The notes beneath the pieces were generated by a model that saw only the letters and a program-made list of their open reading frames with translations, did not search any database and was not told the DNA's origin. From the NCBI GenBank assembly GCA_963726065.1, contig CAVSAU010000012.1:245299-309298 (forward strand): 64,000 nucleotides of DNA, read 5' to 3'. This document shows, one piece after another, positions 42,609 to 53,283 of this stretch (its first letter is position 1; each line of letters starts with the position of its first letter). This DNA is from Neomesorhizobium sp963726065. GTDB lineage: Bacteria > Pseudomonadota > Alphaproteobacteria > Rhizobiales > Rhizobiaceae. The translations under genes and the position numbers were made by a program.

Positions 42609-43587
42609 ATGAAAAAGCTTCTCGCCACCCTTGCCGTGCCGCCGCGACCTGCTCGCGCTTGCGCTGGCCGCCAACGCGCAGACCTATCCCGAGCGCACCA
42701 TCACCATCGTCGTGCCCTTCGCTGCCGGCGGACCGACCGATACGGTCACCCGCCTCGTCGCCGAGGCGATGTCGAAGGATCTCGGCCAGCAGATCGTCGT
42801 CGAAAACGTCGGCGGCGCCGGCGGCACGCTGGGCGCCGGCCGCGTCGCCACGGCCGATCCCGACGGCTACACGCTGCTGCTCCACCATATCGGCATGGCG
42901 ACCAGCGCCACGCTCTACCGCAAGCTCGCCTACGACACGCTGAACGCCTTCGAATATGTCGGCCTCGTCACCGAGGTGCCGATGACCATCGTGGCGCGCA
43001 AGGATCTCGAGCCGACCGACCTCAAGGGCCTGATCGAATACGCCAAGGCCAACAAGGACACGGTGACCGTCGCCAATGCCGGCATCGGCGCCGCCTCGCA
43101 TCTGTGCGGCATGATGTTCATGAGCGCCATCGAGACGCCGCTGGTCACCGTGCCCTACAAGGGCACCGGCCCGGCCATGACCGACCTGCTCGGCGGCCAG
43201 GTCGACATCATGTGCGACCAGACCACCAACACCACCAAGCAGATCCAGGGCGGCACGATCAAGGCCTATGCCGTCACCTCGGCCAAGCGCCTCGACGTGC
43301 TGCCGGACGTGCCGACCGCCGAGGAAGGCGGCCTGCCCGGCTTCCAGGTCGGCATCTGGCACGGCCTCTACGCGCCGAAGGGCACGCCGGCCGAGGTCAC
43401 CGAGCGCCTGTCGAAGTCGCTGCAGCTCGCGCTGAAGGATCCGAACGTCGTCGCCCGCTTCGCCGAACTCGGCACCGTGCCGTCGTCGGAAGCCGACGCG
43501 ACGCCGGCCGCGCTCAAGGCCAAGCTCGAAAGCGAGATCGCCCGCTGGAAGCCGATCATCGACGCCGCCGGCCAGTACGCCGACTGA
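42609..43587 (+). CDS. Tripartite tricarboxylate transporter substrate-binding protein TctC, copy 1 (frameshifted in signal peptide)
   Basis: Periplasmic binding protein of about 325 residues in the Bug/TctC family. It has ITIVVPFAAGGPTDTVTRLV (the substrate loop), ENVGGAGGTLGAGRV, DPDGYTLLLHH and VPYKGTGPAMTDLLGGQVD. ATG 42609 follows AGGGAGGA. Two extra bases between about 42640 and 42660 break the signal peptide; the mature part is intact from AQTYPERT onward. It shares the family fold with the next gene but is clearly divergent, so the two may bind different acids for the same TctAB channel. Confidence 0.9.
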
Positions 43588-43605
43588 GGCCATCATTCGA
43601 ACGCC

Positions 43606-43635
43606 GCTGCCGGCTAACTGAGCTCAGCCGGCAGC
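43606..43635 (+). other. Intercistronic hairpin between the two tctC genes
   Basis: A perfect 10-bp inverted repeat (GCTGCCGGCT / AGCCGGCAGC) with a 10-base loop lies in the 87-base gap. Without a T run it more likely sets differential mRNA stability, giving excess binding protein over channel, than termination. Confidence 0.5.
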
Positions 43636-43674
43636 ACTCGGCGCATTGCGGCGGCGTAACACCCAGGAGGAAAA

Positions 43675-44652
43675 ATGCGGAAAATCAATCGTCGAGCGGC
43701 GCTCGCATTGGCTGTTGGCGCAAGCTTCGCCTTCAGCGGTCAAAGCCTTGCCCAGAGCTTTCCAGATCGGCCAATCACCCTCGTGGTGCCATTTGCGGCC
43801 GGTGGCTCGACAGACCTGGTGGCGCGTCTCATCGCGGCCAGCATGTCGAAAGAGCTTGGCCAGCAGGTCGTTGTCGAGAATGTTGCCGGAGCCGGTGGGA
43901 ATGTCGGGGCCAACCGCGTCGCGCGATCGGACCCGGACGGCTACACGATCCTGATGGGAACGGTGGCCACGCATGCGCTCAACCCGCTGATGCTGAAGTC
44001 AAAACCCTATGATCCCGAGAAGGATTTCGTACCCGTCTCGCTGCTGGTTGTCGTGCCCAATGTACTGGTCGTGAATCCGGAATTGCCGGTCAAGACCGTT
44101 CAGGAACTTATCGATCTGCTCAAGGCAAACCCCGGGCAGTATTCTTATGCCTCATCGGGAATCGGCACGCCGCTCCACCTTTCCGGCGAACTCTTCAACG
44201 CGATGGCCGGCGTAAAGATGGAGCATATCCCTTACAAGGGCGCCGGCCCGGCGCTCAACGACGTCATCGGTAATCAGGTGCCGATCATGTTCGACAACCT
44301 GCCCTCGTCGTCGGGCTACATCAAAGCGGGCACGCTCAAGCCGCTCGGCGTGACCACCAAGGAGCGGGCGCCGTCATTCCCCGACCTGTCGGCCATCGGC
44401 GAAACCGTCCCAGGCTACGAGACCTACACGTGGAATGCGTTCTTCGCGCCGGCGGGCACACCGCCGGAAGTCGTGGCGCGGCTGAACAAGTCGGCGCTCG
44501 CCGCGCTTGCCGATCCGGCGGTTGTCGAGCGGATGAAGGAGTTCAGTGCCGGCATCGTCGGATCGACGCCGGAACAACTCGCAGCCCATGTCAAGGCCGA
44601 GCTCGCCAAGTGGGAGCCCGTCGTGAAAAGCACCGGCGTCACGCTCGACTAG
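43675..44652 (+). CDS. Tripartite tricarboxylate transporter substrate-binding protein TctC, copy 2
   Basis: Intact 325-residue periplasmic binding protein. The signal peptide (MRKINRRAALALAVGASFA, cleavage after SLAQS) carries a twin Arg but lacks a strong Tat motif. The mature protein has RPITLVVPFAAGGSTDLVAR, ENVAGAGGNVGANRVA, HIPYKGAGPALNDVIGNQV and a C-terminal AELAKWEPVVKSTGVTLD. Base composition is typical of the genome and there is no frameshift, unlike copy 1. It precedes tctB by 112 bases. Confidence 0.95.
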   Translation: MRKINRRAALALAVGASFAFSGQSLAQSFPDRPITLVVPFAAGGSTDLVARLIAASMSKELGQQVVVENVAGAGGNVGANRVARSDPDGYTILMGTVATHALNPLMLKSKPYDPEKDFVPVSLLVVVPNVLVVNPELPVKTVQELIDLLKANPGQYSYASSGIGTPLHLSGELFNAMAGVKMEHIPYKGAGPALNDVIGNQVPIMFDNLPSSSGYIKAGTLKPLGVTTKERAPSFPDLSAIGETVPGYETYTWNAFFAPAGTPPEVVARLNKSALAALADPAVVERMKEFSAGIVGSTPEQLAAHVKAELAKWEPVVKSTGVTLD

Positions 44653-44764
44653 GCGACCTTGGCGCCATGGCCCGGCCACGTGAGAACGCGGGCGCGGAAC
44701 GCGACCGCTGCCATTGTGATGGACGCGGTCACGTGCGACAAATCCATTTCCTGGGGAGGAGCCA

Positions 44765-45222
44765 ATGAAAACTGCGTCGATCGACAAACCCAATGCTGTC
44801 TGCGGCGGGTTCTTCATTTTAGCCGGCCTGCTTTTCGCGGTGCAGTCATGGGTGGTCGAACTCGGCACCTGGCAGCGCATCGGCCCCGGTGGCATGTCGT
44901 TGGTGCTGTCGCTGCTCCTGATCCTGCTCGGCGTGGTCATCCTGGCCGCCGCCTTCCGCACCGAAGGCGAGCCCGTTGGCCCGATTGCCTGGCGCGGCAT
45001 TGTCTTCATCCTGCTGGCGCCAATCATTTTCGGGCTGACGGTGCGTGGCGCCGGCTTTGTCGTCTCGGTCTTCATCACCGCGCTGCTTGCATCCTTCGCA
45101 TCGCATAAGATGAAGCCGCCTATGCCATCGTGCTGGCTGTCCTTCTGACCGTGTTTTCGACGCTCGTGTTCAGCTACGGCCTCGGACTTCCATTCGAGCG
45201 CTTCGGCCCCTGGTTCCGCTGA
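44765..45222 (+). CDS. Tripartite tricarboxylate transporter small membrane subunit TctB (one frameshift)
   Basis: About 152 residues with four transmembrane helices (GGFFILAGLLFAVQSWVV; GMSLVLSLLLILLGVVIL; IAWRGIVFILLAPIIFGL; VLAVLLTVFSTLVFSYGL). The frame changes near 45117-45121 (ATGAAGCCGCCTATG). Here the length fits one missing base better than one extra base. It ends LPFERFGPWFR at the TGA at 45220. It is followed 12 bases later by tctA, the normal B-A order. Confidence 0.88.
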
Positions 45223-45234
45223 TCGGAGGCGATG

Positions 45235-46743
45235 ATGGACCTTTTCAGCAATCTCGCCCTCGGCTTCGCCACCGCCTCGACGCTGACCAATATCGGCTTC
45301 TGCCTGATCGGGGTGCTGCTCGGCACGCTGATCGGCGTGCTGCCCGGCATCGGCGCCACCGCGACGATCGCCATGCTGTTGCCGATCACCTTCCAGATCG
45401 GCGATCCGGTTTCCTCGCTGATCATGCTCGCCGGCATTTATTACGGCGCCCAGTACGGCGGTTCGACCACTGCCATCCTCATCAACATGCCGGGCGAATC
45501 CTCTTCCGCCGTCACCGCCATCGACGGCTACCAGATGGCGCGCAACGGCCGCGCCGGCGTGGCGCTCGCCACAGCGGCGATCGGCTCGTTCGTCGCCGGG
45601 ACCATCGCCACGGTCCTGATCGCCCTGTTCGCACCGCCACTCACCGCCGTGGCGCTGAAGTTCGGCGCCGCCGAATATTGCTCGCTGATGGTCGTCGGCC
45701 TCGTCATGTCGGTGGCGCTGGCGCATGGCTCGGTCATCAAGGCCGTTGCCATGGTCGTGCTCGGCCTGCTGCTCGGCCTGGTCGGCATCGATGTCATCTC
45801 CGGCGCGCCGCGGCTGAACTTCGGTCTCTCCCAACTTGGCGACCAGCTGAACTTCGTCGCCATCGCCGTCGGCCTCTTCGGCATCGCCGAAATCCTTCGC
45901 AATCTGGAGGACGAGCGCACGCGCGAAGTGCTGATGTCGAAGGTGACCGGCCTGATGCCGTCGCGCGAGGATTTCCGCCGCATGCTGGCGCCGATCCTGC
46001 GCGGCACGGCGCTGGGCTCTGCGCTGGGCATCCTGCCGGGCAACGGCGCGGTGCTTGCCGCCTTCGCTTCCTACACCATCGAGAAGCGTGTCTCGGACCG
46101 CCCGCAGGAGTTCGGCAAGGGCGCACTCGCCGGCGTCGCCGGCCCGGAATCGGCCAACAATGCCGGCGCGCAGACGTCCTTCATTCCGATGCTGACGCTC
46201 GGCATTCCCGCCAACCCTGTTATGGCGCTGATGATCGGCGCGATGATCATCCAGGGTATCGTGCCTGGCCCGAATGTCGCATCCGAAAAGCCGGAACTGT
46301 TCTGGGGCCTGATCGCCTCGATGTGGATCGGCAACCTGCTGTTGATCGTGCTCAACCTGCCGCTCATCGGCCTGTGGGTGAAGCTGCTCAAAGTACCGTA
46401 TTTCGTGCTGTTCCCGACGATCATGGCGTTCTGCTCGATCGGCGTCTACAGCGTGAACTCCAACGTCTGGGACCTCTACGTCGTCGCCTTCTTCGGCCTG
46501 CTCGGCTACTTCCTGTTGAAGTTGCGTTGCGAGCCGGCGCCGCTGCTGCTGGGCTTCGTGCTCGGCCCGCTGCTGGAGGAAAACCTGCGTCGCGCCATGA
46601 TCCTGTCGCGCGGCGATCCGATGACGTTCGTCACGCGGCCGATCAGCGCGGTACTGCTGCTCATCGCGGTGGCGGTGCTGGTCGTCGTCCTCCTGCCGTC
46701 GGTGCGCAAGAAGCGCGAAGAGGTGTTCGTCGAAGAGGATTGA
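45235..46743 (+). CDS. Tripartite tricarboxylate transporter large permease TctA
   Basis: Intact permease of 502 residues with about 11-12 hydrophobic helices. Family signature GVLPGIGATATIAMLLPIT and AGIYYGAQYGGSTTAILINM near the N-terminus, and the second inverted-repeat copy GSALGILPGNGAVLAAFASY with GVAGPESANNAGAQTSFIPM. A GGAGG precedes two ATGs (45232, 45235); spacing favours 45235. It forms the channel for the two TctC proteins, driven by an ion gradient. Confidence 0.95.
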   Translation: MDLFSNLALGFATASTLTNIGFCLIGVLLGTLIGVLPGIGATATIAMLLPITFQIGDPVSSLIMLAGIYYGAQYGGSTTAILINMPGESSSAVTAIDGYQMARNGRAGVALATAAIGSFVAGTIATVLIALFAPPLTAVALKFGAAEYCSLMVVGLVMSVALAHGSVIKAVAMVVLGLLLGLVGIDVISGAPRLNFGLSQLGDQLNFVAIAVGLFGIAEILRNLEDERTREVLMSKVTGLMPSREDFRRMLAPILRGTALGSALGILPGNGAVLAAFASYTIEKRVSDRPQEFGKGALAGVAGPESANNAGAQTSFIPMLTLGIPANPVMALMIGAMIIQGIVPGPNVASEKPELFWGLIASMWIGNLLLIVLNLPLIGLWVKLLKVPYFVLFPTIMAFCSIGVYSVNSNVWDLYVVAFFGLLGYFLLKLRCEPAPLLLGFVLGPLLEENLRRAMILSRGDPMTFVTRPISAVLLLIAVAVLVVVLLPSVRKKREEVFVEED

Positions 46744-46753
46744 ACCTCCCCCG

Positions 46754-47119
46754 TCACGGCGCGACGATCTTCTTCTCGGCCTTTTCCGGGTCAGTGAGTG
46801 TCAGGCTTGGCCCGGCCTTGCCGGTGGCAAGGTGGGCGCCGACCTCCGTCGACGGGCCCAGCATGACCAGCGCGACTCCGCCCTCGTCAGTGGTTCCGAG
46901 CTTCAGCCGGATGTCGCCGGCCCCGTTGCGCAACTTGAGTTCGCCGCCGCCATTGTTGTTGACGAGAAGTTGGGCCCGCATCTCGCCATTCGCGTCGATG
47001 AGTTCGATCAGGCGCGCCCGGATGACATCGGTGGCCGGCGCTTGCGACTGTGCGCTGGTCCAGGCCAGGGCGGCAAGCAGGATCACGTTGGCGCCGGCGA
47101 GCGCCTGCCACAGCTTCAT
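46754..47119 (-). CDS. Hypothetical secreted protein
   Basis: 121 residues with an N-terminal signal peptide or anchor (LWQALAGANVILLAALAWTSAQS). The mature part is beta-strand-rich (ELKLRNGAGDIRLKLGTTDEGG) and resembles small beta-repeat exported proteins. No known family. It is convergent with tctA, 10 bases away, and is the last chromosomal gene before the tRNA fragment. Confidence 0.65.
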   Translation of the reverse strand: MKLWQALAGANVILLAALAWTSAQSQAPATDVIRARLIELIDANGEMRAQLLVNNNGGGELKLRNGAGDIRLKLGTTDEGGVALVMLGPSTEVGAHLATGKAGPSLTLTDPEKAEKKIVAP

Positions 47120-47266
47120 TCCTTGCAGCTTTCCTCCTTTGCGGTCCTATCGCCTGCAAAGACTACACCCGCTGGAGTGCGGTGCGAACGGCTCAACCCA
47201 CTGTTGCGCGCAACTCATCCGATACGAAGACAACGAAGGACTTCATCGACGCGAAATAGGATGCCG

Positions 47267-47320
47267 TGGTGCGGACGCCGGGAATCGAACCCGGATAGCC
47301 GTAGCTGAGGGATTTTAAGC
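47267..47320 (-). other. 3' fragment of tRNA-Leu(UAA), probable attachment site
   Basis: Read on the minus strand this holds TTAAAATCCCTC (anticodon loop UAA and the 3' side of the anticodon stem). A variable arm (AGCTACGGCT), a T arm with GGGTTCGATTCCC and the 3' acceptor strand CGTCCGCACCA with encoded CCA follow. The 5' half (GCGGACG, D arm) is absent: homology stops at the anticodon loop and element DNA follows. Integrases of the neighbouring type use such tRNA 3' ends as att sites. Confidence 0.75.
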
Positions 47321-47495
47321 GACGCGTTTTCGCCTATCCTTTGTTTATCCGGGGGTATCCGATTTCCGATAACCGACTGTAGGCACTAGCTTTTTCAGTT
47401 ATCGATACATCCTTGTCTAACTAGATGCACGCTACGGCTGGCTTTCGCGGTACTCCTATTCTGCACCTGAAAGCCGACCTCAACGGAGGTCAGGA

Positions 47496-48180
47496 ATGCC
47501 CAAGATCAAACTCACCAAGACGGCGGTGGACGCCGCAACCCCGCAGGAACGCGATTACGAACTCCGCGATACGACGATACCGGGCTTTCTCGTGAAGGTC
47601 ACGCCCGCCGGCCGGAAAACCTTCATGATCGCGTATGTCACCAACAGCGGCCAGCGCCGGAAGCCCGCGATCGGCCGCTACGGCGAGATCACCATCGAGC
47701 AGGCACGCGGTATTGCACAGGACTGGCTCGCTGAAGTCCGGCGAAAAGGAGACCCCAGCGCCGAGCGGACGGCGAGCCGTCAGGCACCGACGGTCAAGGA
47801 ACTCTTCGATCGCTTCATCACCGACTATTCCGAAGGCCGCAACAAGCCCTCGACCGTCAAGTCGAAACGGGACCGGGCCAAGCGCCACCTCAAGCTCGGG
47901 CATCTGAAGGTGACGGTGGTGACGCGCGCCGACATCGCCGATCTCATGAAGAAGATGGCGAAATCACCCGTCGCGCGAACCGGATGCTCGCGATGTGCCG
48001 GAAGATGTTCAACGTCGCCGAGGTCTGGGGGCTTCGTCCGGACGGCTCCAACCCTTGCCGCCATGTCCCGAAATATCCCGAACGCGGCAAGACCCGCCTC
48101 ATCACCGATGCGGAAATGCGCAAGCTCTTCGAGTATCTCGATCGCGCCGACGCGGAAGGACTGGAGCATCCCAGCGTGGG
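47496..48180 (+). pseudogene. Truncated tyrosine-type integrase (DUF4102 N-terminus)
   Basis: The start PKIKLTKTAVDAATPQERDY and LRDTTIPGFLVKVTPAGRKT form the arm-binding DUF4102 domain. Next come IGRYGEITIEQARGIAQDWL and the core-binding SAM-like domain (APTVKELFDRFITDYSEG...). A frame change near 47963 precedes ANRMLAMCRKMFNVAEVWGL. The match stops at EHPSV near 48178, just before the catalytic domain, so none of the R-H-R-Y residues remain. It is therefore inactive. It lies 175 bases from the tRNA-Leu fragment, as expected for an integrative element end. Confidence 0.85.
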
Positions 48181-48273
48181 CAGTGTACGGACAATTGGAG
48201 TAGTCGCGGGATCTATTGCGATTGATCCTAGCCTGCAAATAGATGCGTTCACGATTACCGCGGTTTAGCGCCA

Positions 48274-48717
48274 GTGTTGAAACACACCGTTGCATGCTCG
48301 TCCGCAGTGATCCAAATGGCAGCAGCACCACCACTGAAAAGACCCATCATCTTAACTCGTGGCGCTTGGGGCCGCTGCTTCTTTCCTCTCGCGTTCGACA
48401 TCTTTCCCGACTTTGGAAATGAAATCCCTGAAGAAAATCCAGATGCACCTTGGTTCCACCCGACCTCTTGGTTCAGGACCTCATTGCAATATTGGATAAA
48501 ACATTACGGTCTCGAGGCGGAAATTTCGGTATTTCAGTGGTCGGGAGCTAACTCCGTTTACGAGCGCGACGTCGCCGCGCGCGAGCTGACGGCGTGCCTC
48601 TCAAGCGAGCAGTTTAAATTTCCATTGTCGCACATAGCCATTCCGCGACCCGCCTTGGACGCTGGGCGCGCCGCATACCTGCCCAAGCAAAGAGCGTCTT
48701 CGGTTCCCGACAGCTGA
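48274..48717 (+). CDS. Possible truncated alpha/beta-hydrolase-like protein
   Basis: 147 residues. After about 20 residues of unclear start comes RPIILTRGAWGRCFFPL, and in the middle SVFQWSGANSVYERDVAARE. That combination resembles the N-terminal strands of alpha/beta hydrolases or lipases. The chain ends before any G-x-S-x-G nucleophile, suggesting truncation. GC content is lower than the chromosome. The family call is tentative; it may be a remnant. Confidence 0.35.
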   Translation: MLKHTVACSSAVIQMAAAPPLKRPIILTRGAWGRCFFPLAFDIFPDFGNEIPEENPDAPWFHPTSWFRTSLQYWIKHYGLEAEISVFQWSGANSVYERDVAARELTACLSSEQFKFPLSHIAIPRPALDAGRAAYLPKQRASSVPDS

Positions 48718-48772
48718 CATAACACCGACATCACGAGACCGATTGCCACACGACTCAGTAATGCTGCCGCTC

Positions 48773-51621
48773 TTACCTCAGACTGTCCAAAAGGGCTTTG
48801 GCTTGGCTCAGTTTTGCAAGAGCAAAACCTTCACTCAGAAGTTGGTACTTCGAAGAGAGGAGTGCCAGCGCCTCTGCCTTTCTTCGCTGGCGTTGCAGGT
48901 GCTTGGCGAGGCTAGTGGCAGACGTTAGCTCCCAAAAATGAGCTTGATGCTCAGCCGCGTTCTTTATCGCTCGCCGAAATAGATCCTCGATGAGGTTCGG
49001 GTCGTTGGAGCCTCGCTGCGCCAGCAATTCACCTTTCATCCTCAGGATTTCCGGTACGTACCAACGATAGTCAGTCTCCAGCGCAAAACGCAATGTCTCG
49101 TCGATTTCCCCGAGGCTCTCCTCCAACCGACCCATAGCGCCTAGCGCCAGAGCAAGTTCTGCACGAAAAAACGGATAGAAGAGCAAATACCTCGCCTCCT
49201 GCATTTCGGCGAGGCCAGTTCGGAGCAGATCCACCGCCGCGTCGGGCGCGCTTTGCCTTGCTGCGAGTGCGCCACGGATACAGAGACCAGCGGCGTAGAA
49301 AGGGCGCAACGAACTCTTGTAGGCCGTGGCGACAAGTTCTTCGCCGAAGTCCTCGGCCTGGTCGAGTTCCCCGAGACTGAGCGAGACGAAGCCTGCCGCC
49401 CAGGCGAGCGCGACGCAGATCAGTGTGGGCTGGTTCGTGCTTCGCGCTTCGGCGACGGCCTTTCTCGATTCCTGCGAGGCGGCATCCAGAAACCCTTGCG
49501 ACAGTAGGTTGACGGTGCGATGAGCCAAAGATGAGGAGCGTGGATCGCCTCCAAGCCTGATCATGTCCCGACGGCGACTCGCTACGGGATAGTGATCCGT
49601 TGCCCACTTTAGGCGCTCGTTTGCCTGGGCATGATTGGCCAAATAGGTTTGGGGGACGCCGAGGAGCCAGGCTGCCGTCGCCCTCGATTCGATGTCACCA
49701 TCTCGGATTGCGTTTTCGTATTGGCGAGCAAAGCTAAGCGCATCTTTCAGGTCCATCGAACGAGCAGAAAACAGCCAAAGACCGCACGTAGCTCGCTGCT
49801 GGTACTCGAAGTCGTCAAACTCTCGCGCTAGTGCGTGCGCACGCGTCAGCACTTCGCGGGCACGAGGGCTCATGCCCTGGGTATAGATCAACGCAATGCC
49901 GAAGCTGCATTGCAGAACCATCTCGCTTCGCGTGCCGGTAGATTCGGACTTCGCCAGCGCCTTCTCAGCCCAATCGCAGCATTCCGTTGTGAGCGATGTT
50001 GCGATCCAGAAATCGGTCGCAGCAGCAGCAAGCTCGAGACCCAAACCAGCATCGCCGTCCACCGAGAGCGCCCATTCGAGCGCCGCTCGTAGATTGTCGA
50101 CCTCTCGGCCGAAACGACCGAGATCATCGATCGCTGTCTGGAGCTCACCCTCCTTTGAGAACGGCGCGAATAGCCCGACACAGAATTCCGCAAGTCGGCG
50201 TATGGCTTTGTCGTATTCTCCGCTGTCGTCCAGCTTCTCCAGCGAGTAGACGCGGACGGTCTCGAGCAGTCGCCATCGCCGTATGGCCTCGGAGCCGTCC
50301 ATCGTGATGAGCGACTTCGAGACCAGGCTAGATATGCCGAGCGCTACGTTCGATTCCGTATCGCACGCAACTGAAGTGGCCGCTTCAAGCGTGAAACCAG
50401 CAGGAAAGATCGCCAGAAGCCTGAGCAGGCGCCGTTCGGTCTCCGGCAGCAGTTCGTAACTCCAGTCCAGCGCCGCCCGTAGTGTCTGATGTCGCGGCAG
50501 CGCCGTGCGCCGGCCGCCTGTCAGCAGTGCGAAGCGATCGTCCAGCCGGCCGGCAACTTGCTGGATGCCAAGCGTCGCTGCCCGGGCGGCCGCAAACTCG
50601 ATGGCGAGGGGTATGCCGTCGAGTTGCCGGCAGATCGACGCGATCACCGGTAAGCTTGTCCTCATCCGATTGGAAGTCCGCCCGCAGCGAGCGCGTTCTT
50701 GCGACGAAGAGCTGTACGGCGCTGTGCTCCAGGACGGCGCTCGAGTTCTGCAGATCGTGCACAGGCACCTCGAGAGGCGGCACGCGATAGACGAATTCGC
50801 CATCGATGCGCAGTACCTCGCGGCTGGTCGCCAGGATGGACGTATGCGGGCAAAGGCGCAGCAGTGTCTCGGCCATCATCGCTGCCGCGTCGATGAGATG
50901 TTCGCAATTGTCCAATACCAGCAGGACCTTCCTGTCGCCGATCGCTCGCGCGACCGAATCCCCCGATACCTGATCGCCATGCAGTTGCATGCCGAGAGCG
51001 TTGGCCACCGTCGTCGGCATCAAATCGGGATTTGATAGCGAAACCAGTTCCACGAACAAGACGTCACCGTCGAACGTCGGGAACAGCCTGCGGGCGACCT
51101 CTGACGCCAGGACCGTCTTGCCGATGCCGCCAGGGCCGGTCAGGGTCACCACGCGATAGGCCGAAACGAGGTCGCGCAGCTGTTCGACAGCCGTCTCGCG
51201 CCCGACCAGCGCCGACGCCGCCACCGGCACATTGGTCCGGAAGGAATGTGCCGCAGGGCGCGCCTCATCGCTCACGGTCAACTGTTCGGGCGAGGCTTCC
51301 TGCCGGGTCGTCCAGTTGCCGAGCAGGCGGTAGCCGCGGCCGGAGATCGTCTTCAACATGCCGCGATCCGGGCCAAGTGCCTTGCGGATCGCCGAGATGT
51401 GGACCTGGACCGTATTGTCCTCAACGACGAGACCGGGCCACACCCGCCTCATCAGATCGTCCTTGGTCACAAGTTCGCCTGCCGCCTCGCACCAGCGTTT
51501 CGATCATCTCGAAGGCGCGGCTGCCGATCGGCACCGCCAAGCCATTCACGCGCAGCTCTCGCTTCGCGAGGTCAACCTCCCATCCGCGGGATTCAAACAC
51601 GCGTGGTTCGATCTGCCCCAA
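48773..51621 (-). CDS. Winged-helix / NB-ARC ATPase / TPR transcriptional regulator (two frameshifts)
   Basis: About 948 residues after repair. N-terminus: OmpR/CadC-type winged helix (VFESRGWEVDLAKRELRVNG ... VEDNTVQVHISAIRKALGP). Middle: STAND-class NTPase with Walker A TGPGGIGKTVLASEVARRL, Walker B KVLLVLDNCEHL and ATSREVLRI. C-terminus: about 450 residues of helical TPR-like repeats. Extra bases near 51481 and 50650 split it into three frames. The gene is divergent from the epoxide hydrolase cassette across 269 bases, so it is probably its activator, triggered by an unknown ligand. Confidence 0.87.
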
Positions 51622-51890
51622 GGCAACCAGTACCAGTTGTTCAGGATTACAATTTTCTAGTTGACCAGTGCCTTGCAGGCAAGGGCTGCGAGCGGCGCGC
51701 TGAGGTGGGAATTCGCCGCCAACGGCGCGGTCAGACCGCTTCAGAACATTTCAGATTCCCTCATGGAGCTTAATTCGACCCCGAATTCGACCGCGCCTAG
51801 GTTCTCCTCGTCGGGCAGCGACTGCCCCTTAGCAACGAGTTTCAACCAGAGCCGCCCGCGTATGGGCGGTCGACATGAGGAGAACTATCA

Positions 51891-53171
51891 TGACCCGCCG
51901 CGAACTTCTGGTAACGACCGCCGCCTGCCGCCACTCTGAGCCTCATTCCCGGTAGATTGGGCGCGCTGGCTGACGCTGCATCGATCCGTCCCTTCAGCGT
52001 CCACTTCCCCCAGGATCAACTCGACGATCTTCGTCGACGCGTCGCGGCGACCCGCTGGCCGGACAAGGAGAACGTCGGGGACGACACCCAGGGCGTGCAG
52101 CTCGCGACGATCCAGAAGCTGGCGAACTACTGGGCGACGGACTACGACTGGCGCCCGATGGAGGCCCGGCTCAACGCCGTGCCCCAGTTCATCACCGAAA
52201 TCGATGGGCTGGACATCCACTTCATCCATGTCCGCTCCAAGCATGACAACGCGCTGCCGATCATCGTCACGCATGGCTGGCCCGGCTCGATCATCGAGCA
52301 GCTCAAGGTCATCGAGCCGCTGACCAATCCGACCGCGCATGGCGGGAGCGAAGCCGACGCGTTCCATGTCGTGATCCCCTCGCTGCCGGGCTACGGCTTC
52401 TCCGCCAAGCCCACGGCGCCGGGCTGGACCCCGGTTCGCATCGCCAAGGCGTGGGCGACGCTGATGCAGCGCCTCGGCTACACGAAGTACGTCGCCCAGG
52501 GCGGCGATTGGGGCAACGCCGTTTCCGAGCAGATGGCCCTGCAGGAGCCGCCGGGCTTGCTCGGCATCCACACCAACATGGCGGCCACGGTTCCCGCCGA
52601 TATTTCGAAGGCGCTCGCGGCCGGCGGCCCTGCGCCGGCCGGCCTGTCGGCAGATGAAAAGCGCGCCTACGACCAGCTCGACGATTTCTACAAGAACGGT
52701 CTGGGCTACGCGATCGAGATGAACAACCGCCCGCAGACCTTGTACGGGATCGTCGACTCGCCGGTCGGTCTCGCGGCGTGGATGCTCGATCACGATATCC
52801 GCAGCTACAGGCTGATCGCCCGCGTCTTCGACGGAGAGACCGAAGGCCTGACTCGCGACGACATCCTCGACAACGTCACGATGTACTGGCTGACGAATAC
52901 GGCGATCTCCTCGGCGCGCCTCTACTGGGACAATGCACACTTCCCATCGGGCGGCTTCTTCGACCCCAGGGGCATCAAGATCCCGGTCGCCGTCAGCGCC
53001 TTCCCGGACGAGATCTACCAGGCGCCGCAGAGCTGGGCAGAGAAGGCGTATCCGAAGCTGATCCACTACAACAGGCTCCCCAAGGGCGGCCATTTCGCCG
53101 CCTGGGAACAGCCCGAAGTTTTCTCGGAAGAGCTTCGCACCGCCTTCCGGCCGCTGCGCCAAGCCATGTGA
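51891..53171 (+). CDS. Epoxide hydrolase with Tat signal (one frameshift)
   Basis: About 426 residues. The N-terminal MTRRELLVTTAAAATLSLIP resembles a twin-arginine signal; one extra base near 51930 breaks it. Then the epoxide-hydrolase N-terminal domain (FSVHFPQDQLDDLRRRVAAT, RWPDKEN, WRPMEARLNAVPQF). The alpha/beta core follows, with oxyanion HGWPGSIIEQ, nucleophile Asp in QGGDWGNAVSEQ, cap residues and final His in KGGHFAAWEQPEVF. ATG 51891 has GAGGAGA upstream. First gene of a co-directional cassette with SDR, VOC and a second hydrolase. Confidence 0.9.
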
Positions 53172-53283
53172 CCAGCCGGGGCGATAGCCCTCGGCCTACT
53201 CTCAGAGATCGGCGGACCAAGACGGGTCCGCCGCGAGGAACCCATGCGTCGCCAAGCGACGCAAAACGAACAGGAGAAAGACA

